Source of the DNA: Legionella sp. PC997
GTDB lineage: Bacteria > Pseudomonadota > Gammaproteobacteria > Legionellales > Legionellaceae
DNA length: 64,000 nucleotides
Assembly: GCF_014109825.1 (NCBI RefSeq)
Contig: NZ_CP059576.1
Location: 853,001 to 917,000, forward strand
Direction of reading: 5' to 3'
Positions 36,749 to 46,149 of this stretch are shown here, in pieces. The notes under the pieces were generated by a model, which had not been told where the DNA came from, did no database searches, and saw only the letters and a program-made list of their open reading frames with translations. The translations under genes and the position numbers were made by a program. Every line of letters begins with the position of its first letter. The first letter of the stretch is position 1.

Positions 36749-37822
36749 TTAGAGCAACGCTTTTTTAGGGAAATCGTTGCCAGGAAACTCTTGCTGCTGG
36801 ATTATATTTGAAATATGTTGTTGCTCAAGAAACAACGTTTTTTTAATGTAATTAGGATGTAAATCATTTCGTGAAAACTGAACCAATTGCAGCTCATATA
36901 AATTTAAAAGAAATTTAGGAGTGCAGTCATACCCCGATTCCACTTTTAAAATTATGTTTTGAAGAACTTGTTTTATTTCATTGCGATAATCCTCAGAGCA
37001 ATTTGGAAAATATCCTATGGTTGTTGTGAGTACCTGTGAACCGTGCTTAGCAATTGCACCTATTTGAATAAGAGATTCTCGCAAATCCAAAATCTGCTCA
37101 TTTAATTTCCATTTTATTCCTAAGCTTCCGTTTGCATTTAATGAAATGGATTCCATTTCCAACTCAATGCTAGGATTGTTAAGAATTTGGTTAACTATTG
37201 ATTGCTCTGCTGTGGTATTAATTAAAGAGCTATGGCTTTGGGATTTAATAAAATGAAGAACATCAGTATCTTCGTCTTCTATTCTTAAGATTTTCCTTAA
37301 AAGAGCTGGAGGTAGTTCATTAAGGACGTTGTCTAAATTCCTGTTATCCAAAATCAGAAGTTTGCATCGTTCAATAATTTCAATTTCTTCATTTTTGGGA
37401 GGATATTGCATTAGTTTGGTATACAAATAGGATTGCACAAGGCAATTATTCCAGCTGTTTTCATCGTATGAATCAATCACTCTTAATGCAGCGATAGTAG
37501 TATGTGGGTTAGTAATCGGAGCAAAAAAAGTGGGCTGCGCGGATTCTTCCTTCTCACTTACGAATTGTTTGGACTCTAGATTTTGGACTGCTTTGGTGAA
37601 ATAGTTAAGTAATTCATTTTGGAAGTTAACAATAAATTGTCCTAATGCAGTACCTGGCTCATGGAAAATAACCAGTGTTTCACCAAAACTACCAAATAGT
37701 TTATTTGTTCGATTTAACCTCACTTTTACTTCATCGATTGCAGAAGTTTTCAAATCGATTTTTTGCAGTTTCGAACGGAATCCAAAAAAGGTGTTACTGC
37801 TTGTTTCTAACTGTGATTTCAT
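36749..37822 (-). CDS. Putative effector of unknown fold
   Basis: 357 residues, soluble, no signal peptide. I recognise no family. The N-terminal third is basic, then comes a helical part including LNELPPALLRKILRIEDEDTD (about residues 167-187), whose first half resembles an F-box helix. The middle has beta-like segments (LEMESISLNANGSLGIKWKL). It lies between other effector-like genes and is divergent from the gene at 37924, with about 100 bases between starts. Effector status is inferred only from location and composition. Confidence 0.5.
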   Translation of the reverse strand: MKSQLETSSNTFFGFRSKLQKIDLKTSAIDEVKVRLNRTNKLFGSFGETLVIFHEPGTALGQFIVNFQNELLNYFTKAVQNLESKQFVSEKEESAQPTFFAPITNPHTTIAALRVIDSYDENSWNNCLVQSYLYTKLMQYPPKNEEIEIIERCKLLILDNRNLDNVLNELPPALLRKILRIEDEDTDVLHFIKSQSHSSLINTTAEQSIVNQILNNPSIELEMESISLNANGSLGIKWKLNEQILDLRESLIQIGAIAKHGSQVLTTTIGYFPNCSEDYRNEIKQVLQNIILKVESGYDCTPKFLLNLYELQLVQFSRNDLHPNYIKKTLFLEQQHISNIIQQQEFPGNDFPKKALL

Positions 37823-37923
37823 AATTACTCAAATAAACTAAAAAATTCCATGTTTTCTCTTAATCTTCACTTAATGTAAAAGATTTATACTATTGGTAAA
37901 TTAATTTTCATTCCAGCTTTTTT

Positions 37924-39108
37924 ATGGTCACCATATCTTTTGGGCAAGCATTACTGTTATTAATGGATAAATTTAAAGACGACTCGCTCCGTTGCAACAC
38001 TTTGAAACAATACTATATTCAAGGCGTGGTTTCTTCAAGTGATTTAACATACATCCAAAAATTGTTTCAAATGAGTCAATTAACAAGCAATTATACGATC
38101 TCATACAGTGATAAAGACATCGATGAAGATGCTTCTCGCCGTTATTTTGAAACCCATTTGGCTTTTGAAACGTTAGTAAATTCACTAGACCAAATGAACA
38201 AGAAAGATATTTTACAATATAATAATGTACTTTATGATGCGTTACCTCAAGAAAGTCGAGATAAATTCAACGATTTTATCGATGGGAAGATTTCTCCCAA
38301 AACAGACGGTTTTGCTACGGAATACATGGACGCATTCCATAAAGTTCAGCATCATGAAAATTATCAGGGATTATCCGCAGAACAGAAAGAAAAAGTCTTA
38401 TTAATTCTCCGGGTATCTTGGATAGGGGTGTTGCATGCTAGAAATCCTGAAGTTCCTGTGAATCTATATGGAACTGGGTTTTTCTCAGAAGAGAATAGAG
38501 GCCGAGTGGTTAAGGATAAACCGATCATATCCAGTTCAGCTTCAACGTCTCCTTCTGGAAAATCACCGTTCTTTTCAAATCATTTTGGCTTGATGAAAAC
38601 CACCATGCCAGTACCACGTAATGATATTGCTTACGCAGAATCGGGATTTACTTTTATTAAACCATCGGACCAAAATACCTATAATCCAAAAGCTGCATGG
38701 CCTGAATTGAATTTTTCTAAGTTGGTTCATCCGTTTTCCTGCTCTATATCAGGAACAATATTATGCCAATTACGTCTAATGATAAAATTTCAGGACGAAC
38801 AGAAGCAGGTCTTTGATACCCAAGAAAAATTTACTAATTTTTTAAAGTGTTTTATGTCAAGTCTTTTATTCAATAGTGGGGGTCACGTTTTTAATGAATT
38901 TTTAGGTGTATTAGAATTACCGCAAGTGCGGGAAAAATTCACATTTATTGATGGGTTTGATCAAATTAATGCAACAAGTTTATTATTGAAGGGAAATGAA
39001 AAGGCTTTTGATAAAGCCTTAGTCGATACGCTCGAATATACCAAAGTATTGTTAGCCAAAAAAGCTATGCAGGAGGAACTGACATCTCCCTTGGTAAAGC
39101 TCAATTAG
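37924..39108 (+). CDS. Protein of unknown function, effector-region gene
   Basis: 394 residues, no recognised domain and no signal peptide. The protein is mostly helical with a serine-rich linker (SSSASTSPSGKSPFF, about residues 202-216) separating an N-terminal helical half from a C-terminal half containing LVHPFSCSISGTILCQLRL. The linker suggests two domains. The ribosome-binding sequence before the ATG is weak (TTCCAGC). The gene is divergent from 36749 and precedes another unknown gene on the same strand after 394 bases. Confidence 0.55.
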   Translation: MVTISFGQALLLLMDKFKDDSLRCNTLKQYYIQGVVSSSDLTYIQKLFQMSQLTSNYTISYSDKDIDEDASRRYFETHLAFETLVNSLDQMNKKDILQYNNVLYDALPQESRDKFNDFIDGKISPKTDGFATEYMDAFHKVQHHENYQGLSAEQKEKVLLILRVSWIGVLHARNPEVPVNLYGTGFFSEENRGRVVKDKPIISSSASTSPSGKSPFFSNHFGLMKTTMPVPRNDIAYAESGFTFIKPSDQNTYNPKAAWPELNFSKLVHPFSCSISGTILCQLRLMIKFQDEQKQVFDTQEKFTNFLKCFMSSLLFNSGGHVFNEFLGVLELPQVREKFTFIDGFDQINATSLLLKGNEKAFDKALVDTLEYTKVLLAKKAMQEELTSPLVKLN

Positions 39109-39502
39109 AGATGACTCGTTATAGTATTTATTCAGTTGACTGATTTCAAATTAATGTTAACAACTTTTTGTTGGATGATTAATGCAGGAAATTGGAAACA
39201 TCTCCGTGGTCATGGAGATTAAGGTTAAACCAAAAATTATATGAAGTTATTGGTCAAGCTCGTCATAGTGAAACAAGGGAAGAGATGATAGTGTACAACG
39301 CACTTTATCATTCGGATCGGGGATTACCATCTTTGGGTACGATCTAGAAAATGTTTTTTGAGAATGTCATTTATAAAGTAAAATTGGTCCAACGATAGAT
39401 TTCGCTCGTTCTTCGTTTCATGTTACACACTCTTCGACCACATACCTAGTATATATAAAGAAGCGAAGTAATATACAGGGTCATTGATTTCAAGAAAGTC
39501 CA
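39109..39502. other. Gene-free stretch, perhaps with mobile-element debris
   Basis: 394 bases. The plus frame 39183-39347 is open without a start codon and contains ALYHSDRG, reminiscent of the HSDRG motif of IS3-type transposases, but nothing else supports an insertion sequence. The promoter of the gene at 39503 must lie at the right end. Confidence 0.35.
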
Positions 39503-40828
39503 ATGTGTTGCAATCAAGGTCAAATTGAGGTAAGGTTGGGCAAAACTCATCATGACGACATAATTATGTTTTTAAAACGATTTCCTGAAAATTCACTTAT
39601 TAAGAAAATCAAAATTAGCGGCCCTTTTATTAGCGTTTATGTCCCTGAAGCTGAATTAGAAAATTTTCAAAAAAAATATAAAAAGCTATTAAGCCAATAC
39701 TCAGTTTTATCGATTGGCGAAGGATTAATGCACGATTTTGCTCATTATACTCATAACAAACACTTCTCATTTCTTTTTGGCAAAAAATCAAAGAAAGAGA
39801 AGAATGAACATTTTCATTTCATTTTACCTGCAACAGCTACTGAAGCTAACATAACAACATTCTTAAACTTTTTTGAAGATGAAGACTTAAGTAAAGGACA
39901 AAAAAAACAACTATTAAAAGAGTTTAAGGATCATTCCAAAACAGTGACCCTAGAAACATTATCAGAGCAAATTAAATCTTATAAGTATATCCTATCTGCG
40001 TTGTTACAAGAGGATCCTTACCTTTCAAAAATGATGCCATTATTTACTGAAATGGTTCATGACGTAGAACCTTATTTGAGTGCTAATCCAGATAAACCGG
40101 TGGATATATCTCCATCGATTATGATCAAGGTCGGTGATCACCAAGTGTCTGCTCGTGATGCAGCCAATAATGTTACTGCATTATTCACCCACTTAGGGCT
40201 TTTATCTTCCATTGAAGAGATTATTGACCGAATAAACAAAGGTGGGAAAGAGGCAGTTACACCTGAGACAATAAATACACTGAATGAACTCTTCCATTCT
40301 GCATCTAAAACTCCATTCCCTAATTTTAGTACATCACCTTATCTATTCAACGAATTGGTAGCACATTTCCCCTTCATTGATGGGCATTTAAATAATCTAT
40401 ACGAAATGCTCAAACAACAATTCGCAAGTCGGTTAGAAACAGGAAAACTTATTTTTGTCCCACAAATAACTAATCTTCCTCCTGAGGATATTTCCTATAA
40501 TGAAGCAATACTTTTCTTAAGTAAGCAGGGAAATATGGGATTAAAAATCATGGAAGTTATGGCTCGCTTGCAAGAAGGAAAAAAGAGTTTGAACCCCTAC
40601 TGGATTAACAGTGGTACAAAACTTCAGGGTATAGTTGATGCCGTATTAAATCTTAAAAATAGAGAAGAGGATCTAGGAAAAATAGTTCCAAATCCCGAGT
40701 CCGAGCTTTACTTAGCGCTTAATAAACCACGTCTTTTACCTTTAACTTTCTTAGGAAGTTTTTCTGTAAACAAATCAAAATCAATGATGGAAGTTGAGGC
40801 TGAAATTTCAAGTTCACTTACATGCTGA
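39503..40828 (+). CDS. Protein of unknown function, effector-region gene
   Basis: 441 residues. No domain is recognised. Visible features are a lysine-rich middle (FGKKSKKEKNEHFHF, about residues 92-106), a helical body, and a tail that is short and polar (MMEVEAEISSSLTC). It ends in a cysteine but not in a CaaX box. There is no signal peptide. AAGAAAG lies upstream of the ATG. The stop codon is inside a perfect hairpin (40817-40840). Codon use is AT-rich like its neighbours. Confidence 0.55.
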   Translation: MCCNQGQIEVRLGKTHHDDIIMFLKRFPENSLIKKIKISGPFISVYVPEAELENFQKKYKKLLSQYSVLSIGEGLMHDFAHYTHNKHFSFLFGKKSKKEKNEHFHFILPATATEANITTFLNFFEDEDLSKGQKKQLLKEFKDHSKTVTLETLSEQIKSYKYILSALLQEDPYLSKMMPLFTEMVHDVEPYLSANPDKPVDISPSIMIKVGDHQVSARDAANNVTALFTHLGLLSSIEEIIDRINKGGKEAVTPETINTLNELFHSASKTPFPNFSTSPYLFNELVAHFPFIDGHLNNLYEMLKQQFASRLETGKLIFVPQITNLPPEDISYNEAILFLSKQGNMGLKIMEVMARLQEGKKSLNPYWINSGTKLQGIVDAVLNLKNREEDLGKIVPNPESELYLALNKPRLLPLTFLGSFSVNKSKSMMEVEAEISSSLTC

Positions 40829-40840
40829 TAAGCATGTAAG
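40817..40840 (+). terminator. Perfect hairpin overlapping a stop codon
   Basis: CTTACATGCT (40817-40826) and AGCATGTAAG (40831-40840) form a 10-bp perfect stem with a GATA loop. The TGA stop of the preceding gene (40826-40828) lies at the loop. No T-tract follows, so it may protect the 3' end or be only part of a terminator. Confidence 0.5.
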
Positions 40841-41064
40841 CGGACATAGTAGCTTATTAGATTTTGGATAGTTGAATAATCATGCGAGGATTATTTCGCT
40901 CCTCATACTATGCTCATTTGAAATCTCGGAGGTTTTGAAGAAATTTTAATGAGTTTTTGAAATAAAAGTGATAGGGGAACAGGGAACTGCAATTCGCTAT
41001 GATTAACGACGAAAGCTACTCAATGATTTTGAATGTATAATGAACAATCAAACCTAGCTATTGG

Positions 41065-42945
41065 TTATTTGTAAAAATAAGAGCGAAGTCCCGATTCGCC
41101 TTTCAAAATTTCTTTTACCTCATTCCAGGTGTTAGTTGAGGTAAATAAATTATAAAACCTATTTTCAAGAGGATAAATTAAAAATGGCTTTTGATTTTCC
41201 CATTTTTGCATGGAATTAAATAATTGAGTTTTATCATCCTGATTCCAGTTGTTGGTAAAAAATTTAATAAGCTCGATAAATTCAACCTTTAATTCTCCAA
41301 TTTCTAAAAATTTTTGTTTTTTATCCTTCATTGATAGCTGAACAGCAGTAAATTTTGATACATAATCATCATAAATATGCTTAATGCGTTCGATCGCTTC
41401 ATGATTATCCGCTCCTTGAGACGAATAAAACGCTTCATGCGTTTTGTTATAGTCAGGTGCGTTTAATAAAGGTGGAATGGACTCAGGAAATTTGGTTTCT
41501 CTTATCGAAGAACCGCGCAAGTCCTCACCTTCTAAATATTTTTCTAATAAAAAAGGAAAAATTTTCGGTGCAGCTTGAGCGGGAGCTTCTTTATATTCAT
41601 TCACCTCATCTTCCAATTTGAGCATAATATCCTCAAATAAATGATAAACATCATCATTTTTTTTTAGAAAATCTAACTTCTCTAATTTTTTTTGGTACCA
41701 GGCTAGCCTAGGTTCAGTCGAGAATTGTTTTATCTCTCGTTTTAGTTCGGTTAAATAGATTAGTTTAAAACAATCTAGATAATTTTGTGGCGCCGCTGAG
41801 ATGGGTTCAAAAGGTTTGATTGGTTTACCCATTAAAACTCGATGAAGGTTATAAATTAAACTGGCTCGAATAAAGGGATCCTCTTTAATATCCATCACCG
41901 TTATGTCCCTTAAATCCAGGTTGGGAATTGAAAGCAGCGCCGAAACGCCAGGAGCTCTCAATTCTTTCATGCTAACATTATGATTGGCTCCCACAACTGC
42001 GATATATTTTTCACGACTTTGGGAAATAATTTCAGCGGCGGTAGGATTCATTGACAAGGCACGTTTTTTTGAAAATTTAGTTTCATTTTTTTTGGCATAG
42101 CCAGTAATGCCATCATAAGCCTCAGTGCTATCGATAGGGATAACGTGTATACCAAGCATTTGCGCCATGACAATAATACCTAAACTGGAGTATGGGTTAG
42201 TTCTATAGCTATATAAAAAATCATCGGAATTTTTTCCTGCAATAATGCGATTGCTGAGATCCTGATTAATTAATTCGACTAATAATGCTTTGGGTAATAA
42301 GCCTGTTTGGAAAAATTGTTCATATAAAGCCGTTTGAGTATCGTAAAATCCTAACTCAACAAATAATTGTTTGATTCCAGAGGCTACAAGGTTAGGCATA
42401 GAAGTAACTAAAAATTTTTTATGTGAAACCTCAGAATGGGTCTCGCCAATGCAGACACCTTGATGTTCCGAAATTTTTTTTAGTAAATGTTCTTTTGCAG
42501 AGGAAGCCGAGTTACCGCTAATTTCAGTAATTTTATTATCAGACAAACTGTCAAAATCCATATTTTGTAGATCATGCTTTGCTTTGCGAATTTTATTTCT
42601 TAGCTTAACTGTTACGGGTTCTTCGCATCGCTCAAAAACGATACCCGCTTTTTCATGGATAAATTTTTTTTCAAAAACAGTTTCTTCATCTAATGCAATG
42701 GGTCCATCTGCCTTTTTAAAATCTAATATAAGCGGTAAAAATTCAGAAATAAAAGCACTAATTTCATTTAAATTATGGCGAAAATAAATTGCATTGTGTT
42801 TGAAAACAATCGATTTTTCAGAATTATTTAAAAATCCAGCTTTTTGTAAATGAATCACTAAGGCACCAAAAATGCTAGAAGAAGGTTCAGAACCCGCTTT
42901 AATCACATAAAGATACCCTGTATTGTTTTCTGCGCGAGCTTTCAA
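41065..42945 (-). CDS. Putative effector with an EreA/ChaN-like (GETH) domain
   Basis: 626 residues. Residues 155-330 carry GVCIGETH (GETH at 167-170), then a helix (FLVTSMPNLVASGIKQLFVELGF) and later AVVGANHNVSM (GANH at 319-322). This order, Glu-His then 'xxLxxxGxxxLFxE' and a distal His, is that of the EreA/ChaN/TIKI superfamily. It is also found in toxin modules such as those of Pasteurella toxin and MARTX. Members include metal-dependent hydrolases; some toxin modules only resemble them. The flanks (1-150 and 400-626) are unrecognised and helical. No signal peptide. Confidence 0.6.
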   Translation of the reverse strand: MKARAENNTGYLYVIKAGSEPSSSIFGALVIHLQKAGFLNNSEKSIVFKHNAIYFRHNLNEISAFISEFLPLILDFKKADGPIALDEETVFEKKFIHEKAGIVFERCEEPVTVKLRNKIRKAKHDLQNMDFDSLSDNKITEISGNSASSAKEHLLKKISEHQGVCIGETHSEVSHKKFLVTSMPNLVASGIKQLFVELGFYDTQTALYEQFFQTGLLPKALLVELINQDLSNRIIAGKNSDDFLYSYRTNPYSSLGIIVMAQMLGIHVIPIDSTEAYDGITGYAKKNETKFSKKRALSMNPTAAEIISQSREKYIAVVGANHNVSMKELRAPGVSALLSIPNLDLRDITVMDIKEDPFIRASLIYNLHRVLMGKPIKPFEPISAAPQNYLDCFKLIYLTELKREIKQFSTEPRLAWYQKKLEKLDFLKKNDDVYHLFEDIMLKLEDEVNEYKEAPAQAAPKIFPFLLEKYLEGEDLRGSSIRETKFPESIPPLLNAPDYNKTHEAFYSSQGADNHEAIERIKHIYDDYVSKFTAVQLSMKDKKQKFLEIGELKVEFIELIKFFTNNWNQDDKTQLFNSMQKWENQKPFLIYPLENRFYNLFTSTNTWNEVKEILKGESGLRSYFYK

Positions 42946-43414
42946 ATTATTACTCTTTTACCATGAATTGTATAATTATAATACATTTTGGTTTTAAGAA
43001 AGCCGAAATAAACTAAACTGATTCAAAAATTGATTTTAGGAAACACTCCTTGTATAAAGATTAATTGGTAGCGAGATCATCCCCCAAAGGCTTATTTGCT
43101 TAGGAGAATTACATTCTATGCGGCAACAATTTTAGAGAAAAATTTAACTCTATCTTCCCCCCTGATTCTCCAGAGAGCCGAAATATTCTATAATATTAGA
43201 ACGTATTCCTTAAAAAGGATTTAACAATTAAACGGAATTTGAAGAACTGCTATACAATTAAAGAAAATTGTCTCAATAAAGTGGGGAATATAAGCATATT
43301 TGCACCCATCCTGACTGCCTTTAAACAAAGCATTAACACAAGTTTATCCTATTCATTTGTTATATTTAAAGTTAGAGTATTAATTCAGGTTATATCCAGG
43401 ATCGAGGTCTTATA
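42946..43414. other. Long intergenic region upstream of the diguanylate cyclase
   Basis: 469 bases between divergent genes. It is AT-rich and must hold promoters for both. Only short broken frames are present. GAGG lies near the end, before the ATG at 43415. No clear operator, repeat or RNA was seen. Confidence 0.4.
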
Positions 43415-45556
43415 ATGAATCTAAGTACGAAAATGTTTTTAATCGCATTTTCAACTATTTTGATTATTATAGGTTCAATCACCTGGTTGTCTTATGAAAT
43501 TGTGCTGAATGATTATGAAGCTATGGAGAAAAAAGATATTCAACAAGAGGTATTACGCACAAAAGAAGCATTAAAACGTATAGAGGAAAGCCTGGCGCTG
43601 ATCACGATCGATTGGGCACATTGGGATGATGCATATGAATTTTTAGCAGGAAAAAATACATCATTTAAAAAAATTAATTTAATGAACAAAGTATCTTTTT
43701 TGGATACGCACAGTGATTTTATCTTATTTTTCGATAATAAAGGCCGTTATTTTGAAGGAAACGCTTTAGACAAAAAGCAGAAACAATTTGTCCCAGTTTC
43801 AAAAAATTTAATAGATTATATTTATAAAAATAGAATAATTCTCCAACATCAAAGCCCTCAAGATACCGTGACTGGCTTTATTCGCATCCCAGAAGGGTTG
43901 TTACTTTTGACTTCATATGCCGTAAGTGATAGTGGGACTACCCAAAAACCAAACGGGAATGTTATTTTAGCTTATTTTTTTGAAAAAACAGATTTAGAGC
44001 GTTTAGCAAAAACATTACAAGTCCAGCTTAGGTTATATTATTTAGAAGATATAGCTGAGAACACAGAACTGCAAGAAATTTTCAACAAATTAAAGACTGT
44101 AGATGATTACTACATCGTTCCGCATGATGATAAAATTCTTTATTATTATTCTTTATTGAACGACATTAACAGTAAACCAATCGCCATTTTGAGAACCACC
44201 TTTCCTCGTCAAACTTACTTAGAAGGGCTTAGCACTGTTCATTTGTATATATTCATAGTTGCTCTTATTGGCCTGATAATTATGGGGCTTGTTTTTTTCT
44301 TATTAAAATTTTCTATCGTAAGAAGAATCAACTCGTTCAAAGATCAATTAAGCATAATTACTTCCAAACAAGATTTTTCAAAAACTATTGAGATGTCAGG
44401 TAGGGATGAAATTTATGAGATGGGCAAGGATTGCAATAAAATGCTTCAAGTTATCAATACGACCCAAGCCCAACTTAATCAATCCATTCATGAACTAACA
44501 CGGCGCAATAATCTTATAAAACATAACAATGAAGAGTTAAAAGAACGTGAACATGCAATGATGCTTATTAATAAAATCAATGAAAAATTACAGATGTGTC
44601 AAAATATATCCGAAGCTTATTCTTTAATCAATGAAACTGTCGATGAATTATTTACAGGTTGGAGAGGGGGGATTGTGATTGCAGATCCTACCTCTGGTGA
44701 GTTGAAAACCGTTACGGAGTGGGGCGATAAAAAAACATTAAAGCTATCTTTTCATTCTGATGAATGTTGGGCCATAAGGAGTGGAACAATCTATATTGTA
44801 GATAAATTCCGCCCCCACCTTGATTGCCGTCATTATATCTCTAATGAGATTAGCAAATCTTTATGTATTCCCTTAATTGCTGCAGGTAAATTTATTGGTA
44901 TATTAAATCTCAATTCGGAAAAAAATACTGCCGTATCGAATTATTATCATCAACAATTAGTCATTACGTTATCAGAAGTCATTGCTTTGTCTTTCGCAAA
45001 TATAAATTTACGTGATTCATTACGCGATCAATCCATCCATGATCCGCTAACTGGTTTATTCAATCGTCGATATTTAGAAGAGCGGTTTCCTACAGAGATA
45101 GAGAGGGCCATTAGGAACAAAAGTATTTTTTCAGTGGGAATGATTGATATAGACTTCTTTAAAAACTTTAATGACCGATACGGTCATGCCGCAGGCGACG
45201 AGGTCTTAAAAAAACTTGCCGTATCATTAATGGAAAATTTTCGAGGTTATGATGTAATTTTTCGTTTCGGTGGAGAGGAATTTTTAGTCATTTTAATAGA
45301 TAACTCTGTGAGTAAGGCCAGTGAACGAATGAATTTTTTCCGCGAACAAGTAAAAAAGACCTCAATTACATTTAAACATATCAACTTACCGCCTATAACC
45401 ATTTCAATTGGTTTAGTCGAAGCGCCTACAGAAGGTACTTCTTTAGAAGAGATTGCGCGTAAAGCTGATATCGCCCTATATCATGCCAAAGAAAATGGAC
45501 GAGATCGGGTCGAAATTTTTACTGAAAATAAATCAAAACCAATTGGTCCGAATTAA
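43415..45556 (+). CDS. Membrane diguanylate cyclase with CHASE4, HAMP, GAF and GGDEF domains
   Basis: 713 residues. A transmembrane helix (about 8-28), a CHASE4-like extracellular sensor (motif IDWAHWDDAYEF), a second helix (about 273-297), a HAMP linker, a GAF domain (about 380-535) and a C-terminal GGDEF domain. The signature reads GGEEF (619-623), an active form, with RGYD at 610-613 as the inhibitory RxxD site. It should make cyclic di-GMP from two GTP in response to a periplasmic and perhaps a cytoplasmic signal. A receiver and a histidine kinase gene follow on the same strand. Confidence 0.93.
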   Translation: MNLSTKMFLIAFSTILIIIGSITWLSYEIVLNDYEAMEKKDIQQEVLRTKEALKRIEESLALITIDWAHWDDAYEFLAGKNTSFKKINLMNKVSFLDTHSDFILFFDNKGRYFEGNALDKKQKQFVPVSKNLIDYIYKNRIILQHQSPQDTVTGFIRIPEGLLLLTSYAVSDSGTTQKPNGNVILAYFFEKTDLERLAKTLQVQLRLYYLEDIAENTELQEIFNKLKTVDDYYIVPHDDKILYYYSLLNDINSKPIAILRTTFPRQTYLEGLSTVHLYIFIVALIGLIIMGLVFFLLKFSIVRRINSFKDQLSIITSKQDFSKTIEMSGRDEIYEMGKDCNKMLQVINTTQAQLNQSIHELTRRNNLIKHNNEELKEREHAMMLINKINEKLQMCQNISEAYSLINETVDELFTGWRGGIVIADPTSGELKTVTEWGDKKTLKLSFHSDECWAIRSGTIYIVDKFRPHLDCRHYISNEISKSLCIPLIAAGKFIGILNLNSEKNTAVSNYYHQQLVITLSEVIALSFANINLRDSLRDQSIHDPLTGLFNRRYLEERFPTEIERAIRNKSIFSVGMIDIDFFKNFNDRYGHAAGDEVLKKLAVSLMENFRGYDVIFRFGGEEFLVILIDNSVSKASERMNFFREQVKKTSITFKHINLPPITISIGLVEAPTEGTSLEEIARKADIALYHAKENGRDRVEIFTENKSKPIGPN

Positions 45557-45732
45557 ACACAGAATAGGTAAATTAAAGAAGAATTAAGTATCAAAGAGTA
45601 GAGGAATTTTATAGGAGTTCTTATATTAAGTGAAATTTCAGATTTTTATGAGCTCTCTTGTTTAAAACATTCTTTAAATTTAATATTATTGGTGCATCCA
45701 AACATTTCCAAGAAAAGTTTTTAAGGATTATA

Positions 45733-46149
45733 ATGATTAGAGGGTTTGATGGACCTCCTAAAAAAAATAATTCCCTCCAAAAAGTTGATGTATTTCTTAT
45801 TGAAGATGATTTAGGGATAAAAGACGCTCTTTCTTGGTTTATTAATTTAGTAGGATACAGTATCGCTATTGTTAGTAATGGTGAGCATGCCCTAGAAGAA
45901 TTAAAATATAATATCTCGCCCTCTGTAATTATTTTAGATTTAATGATGCCTGGAATGGATGGGTTTGCCTTTCGTGAAGAACAAGCACAATCAGTTATTT
46001 TAAAAAATATCCCCACTATAATAATGTCAGCAAGTACAAAAACTGATGCGTTAGTAATGCAGGAAAATGAAGTTTTAATAAAAAAACCACTAAATACTCA
46101 AATTCTATTAACATACTTAAAAAAATATATAAATAATCATCAGAATTAA
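45733..46149 (+). CDS. Stand-alone response regulator receiver protein
   Basis: 138 residues, only a receiver domain. The acidic pair is in FLIEDD, the phosphorylated Asp69 in VIILDLMMPGMDG, and the conserved Ser/Thr and Lys in IIMSAS and LIKKPL. I chose the ATG at 45733, with AAGGA in front, over the frame opening at 45658. There is no output domain, so it acts through protein contacts or phosphotransfer. The kinase gene starts on the base after its stop; the two surely work together. The diguanylate cyclase upstream is a possible target. Confidence 0.9.
   Translation: MIRGFDGPPKKNNSLQKVDVFLIEDDLGIKDALSWFINLVGYSIAIVSNGEHALEELKYNISPSVIILDLMMPGMDGFAFREEQAQSVILKNIPTIIMSASTKTDALVMQENEVLIKKPLNTQILLTYLKKYINNHQN

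Noticed and set aside
39183..39347. Plus frame with HSDRG, thought to be an IS3 transposase end
   Set aside because: Only five residues match; the neighbouring residues do not follow the IS3 pattern and there are no terminal repeats. Mentioned only as possible debris.
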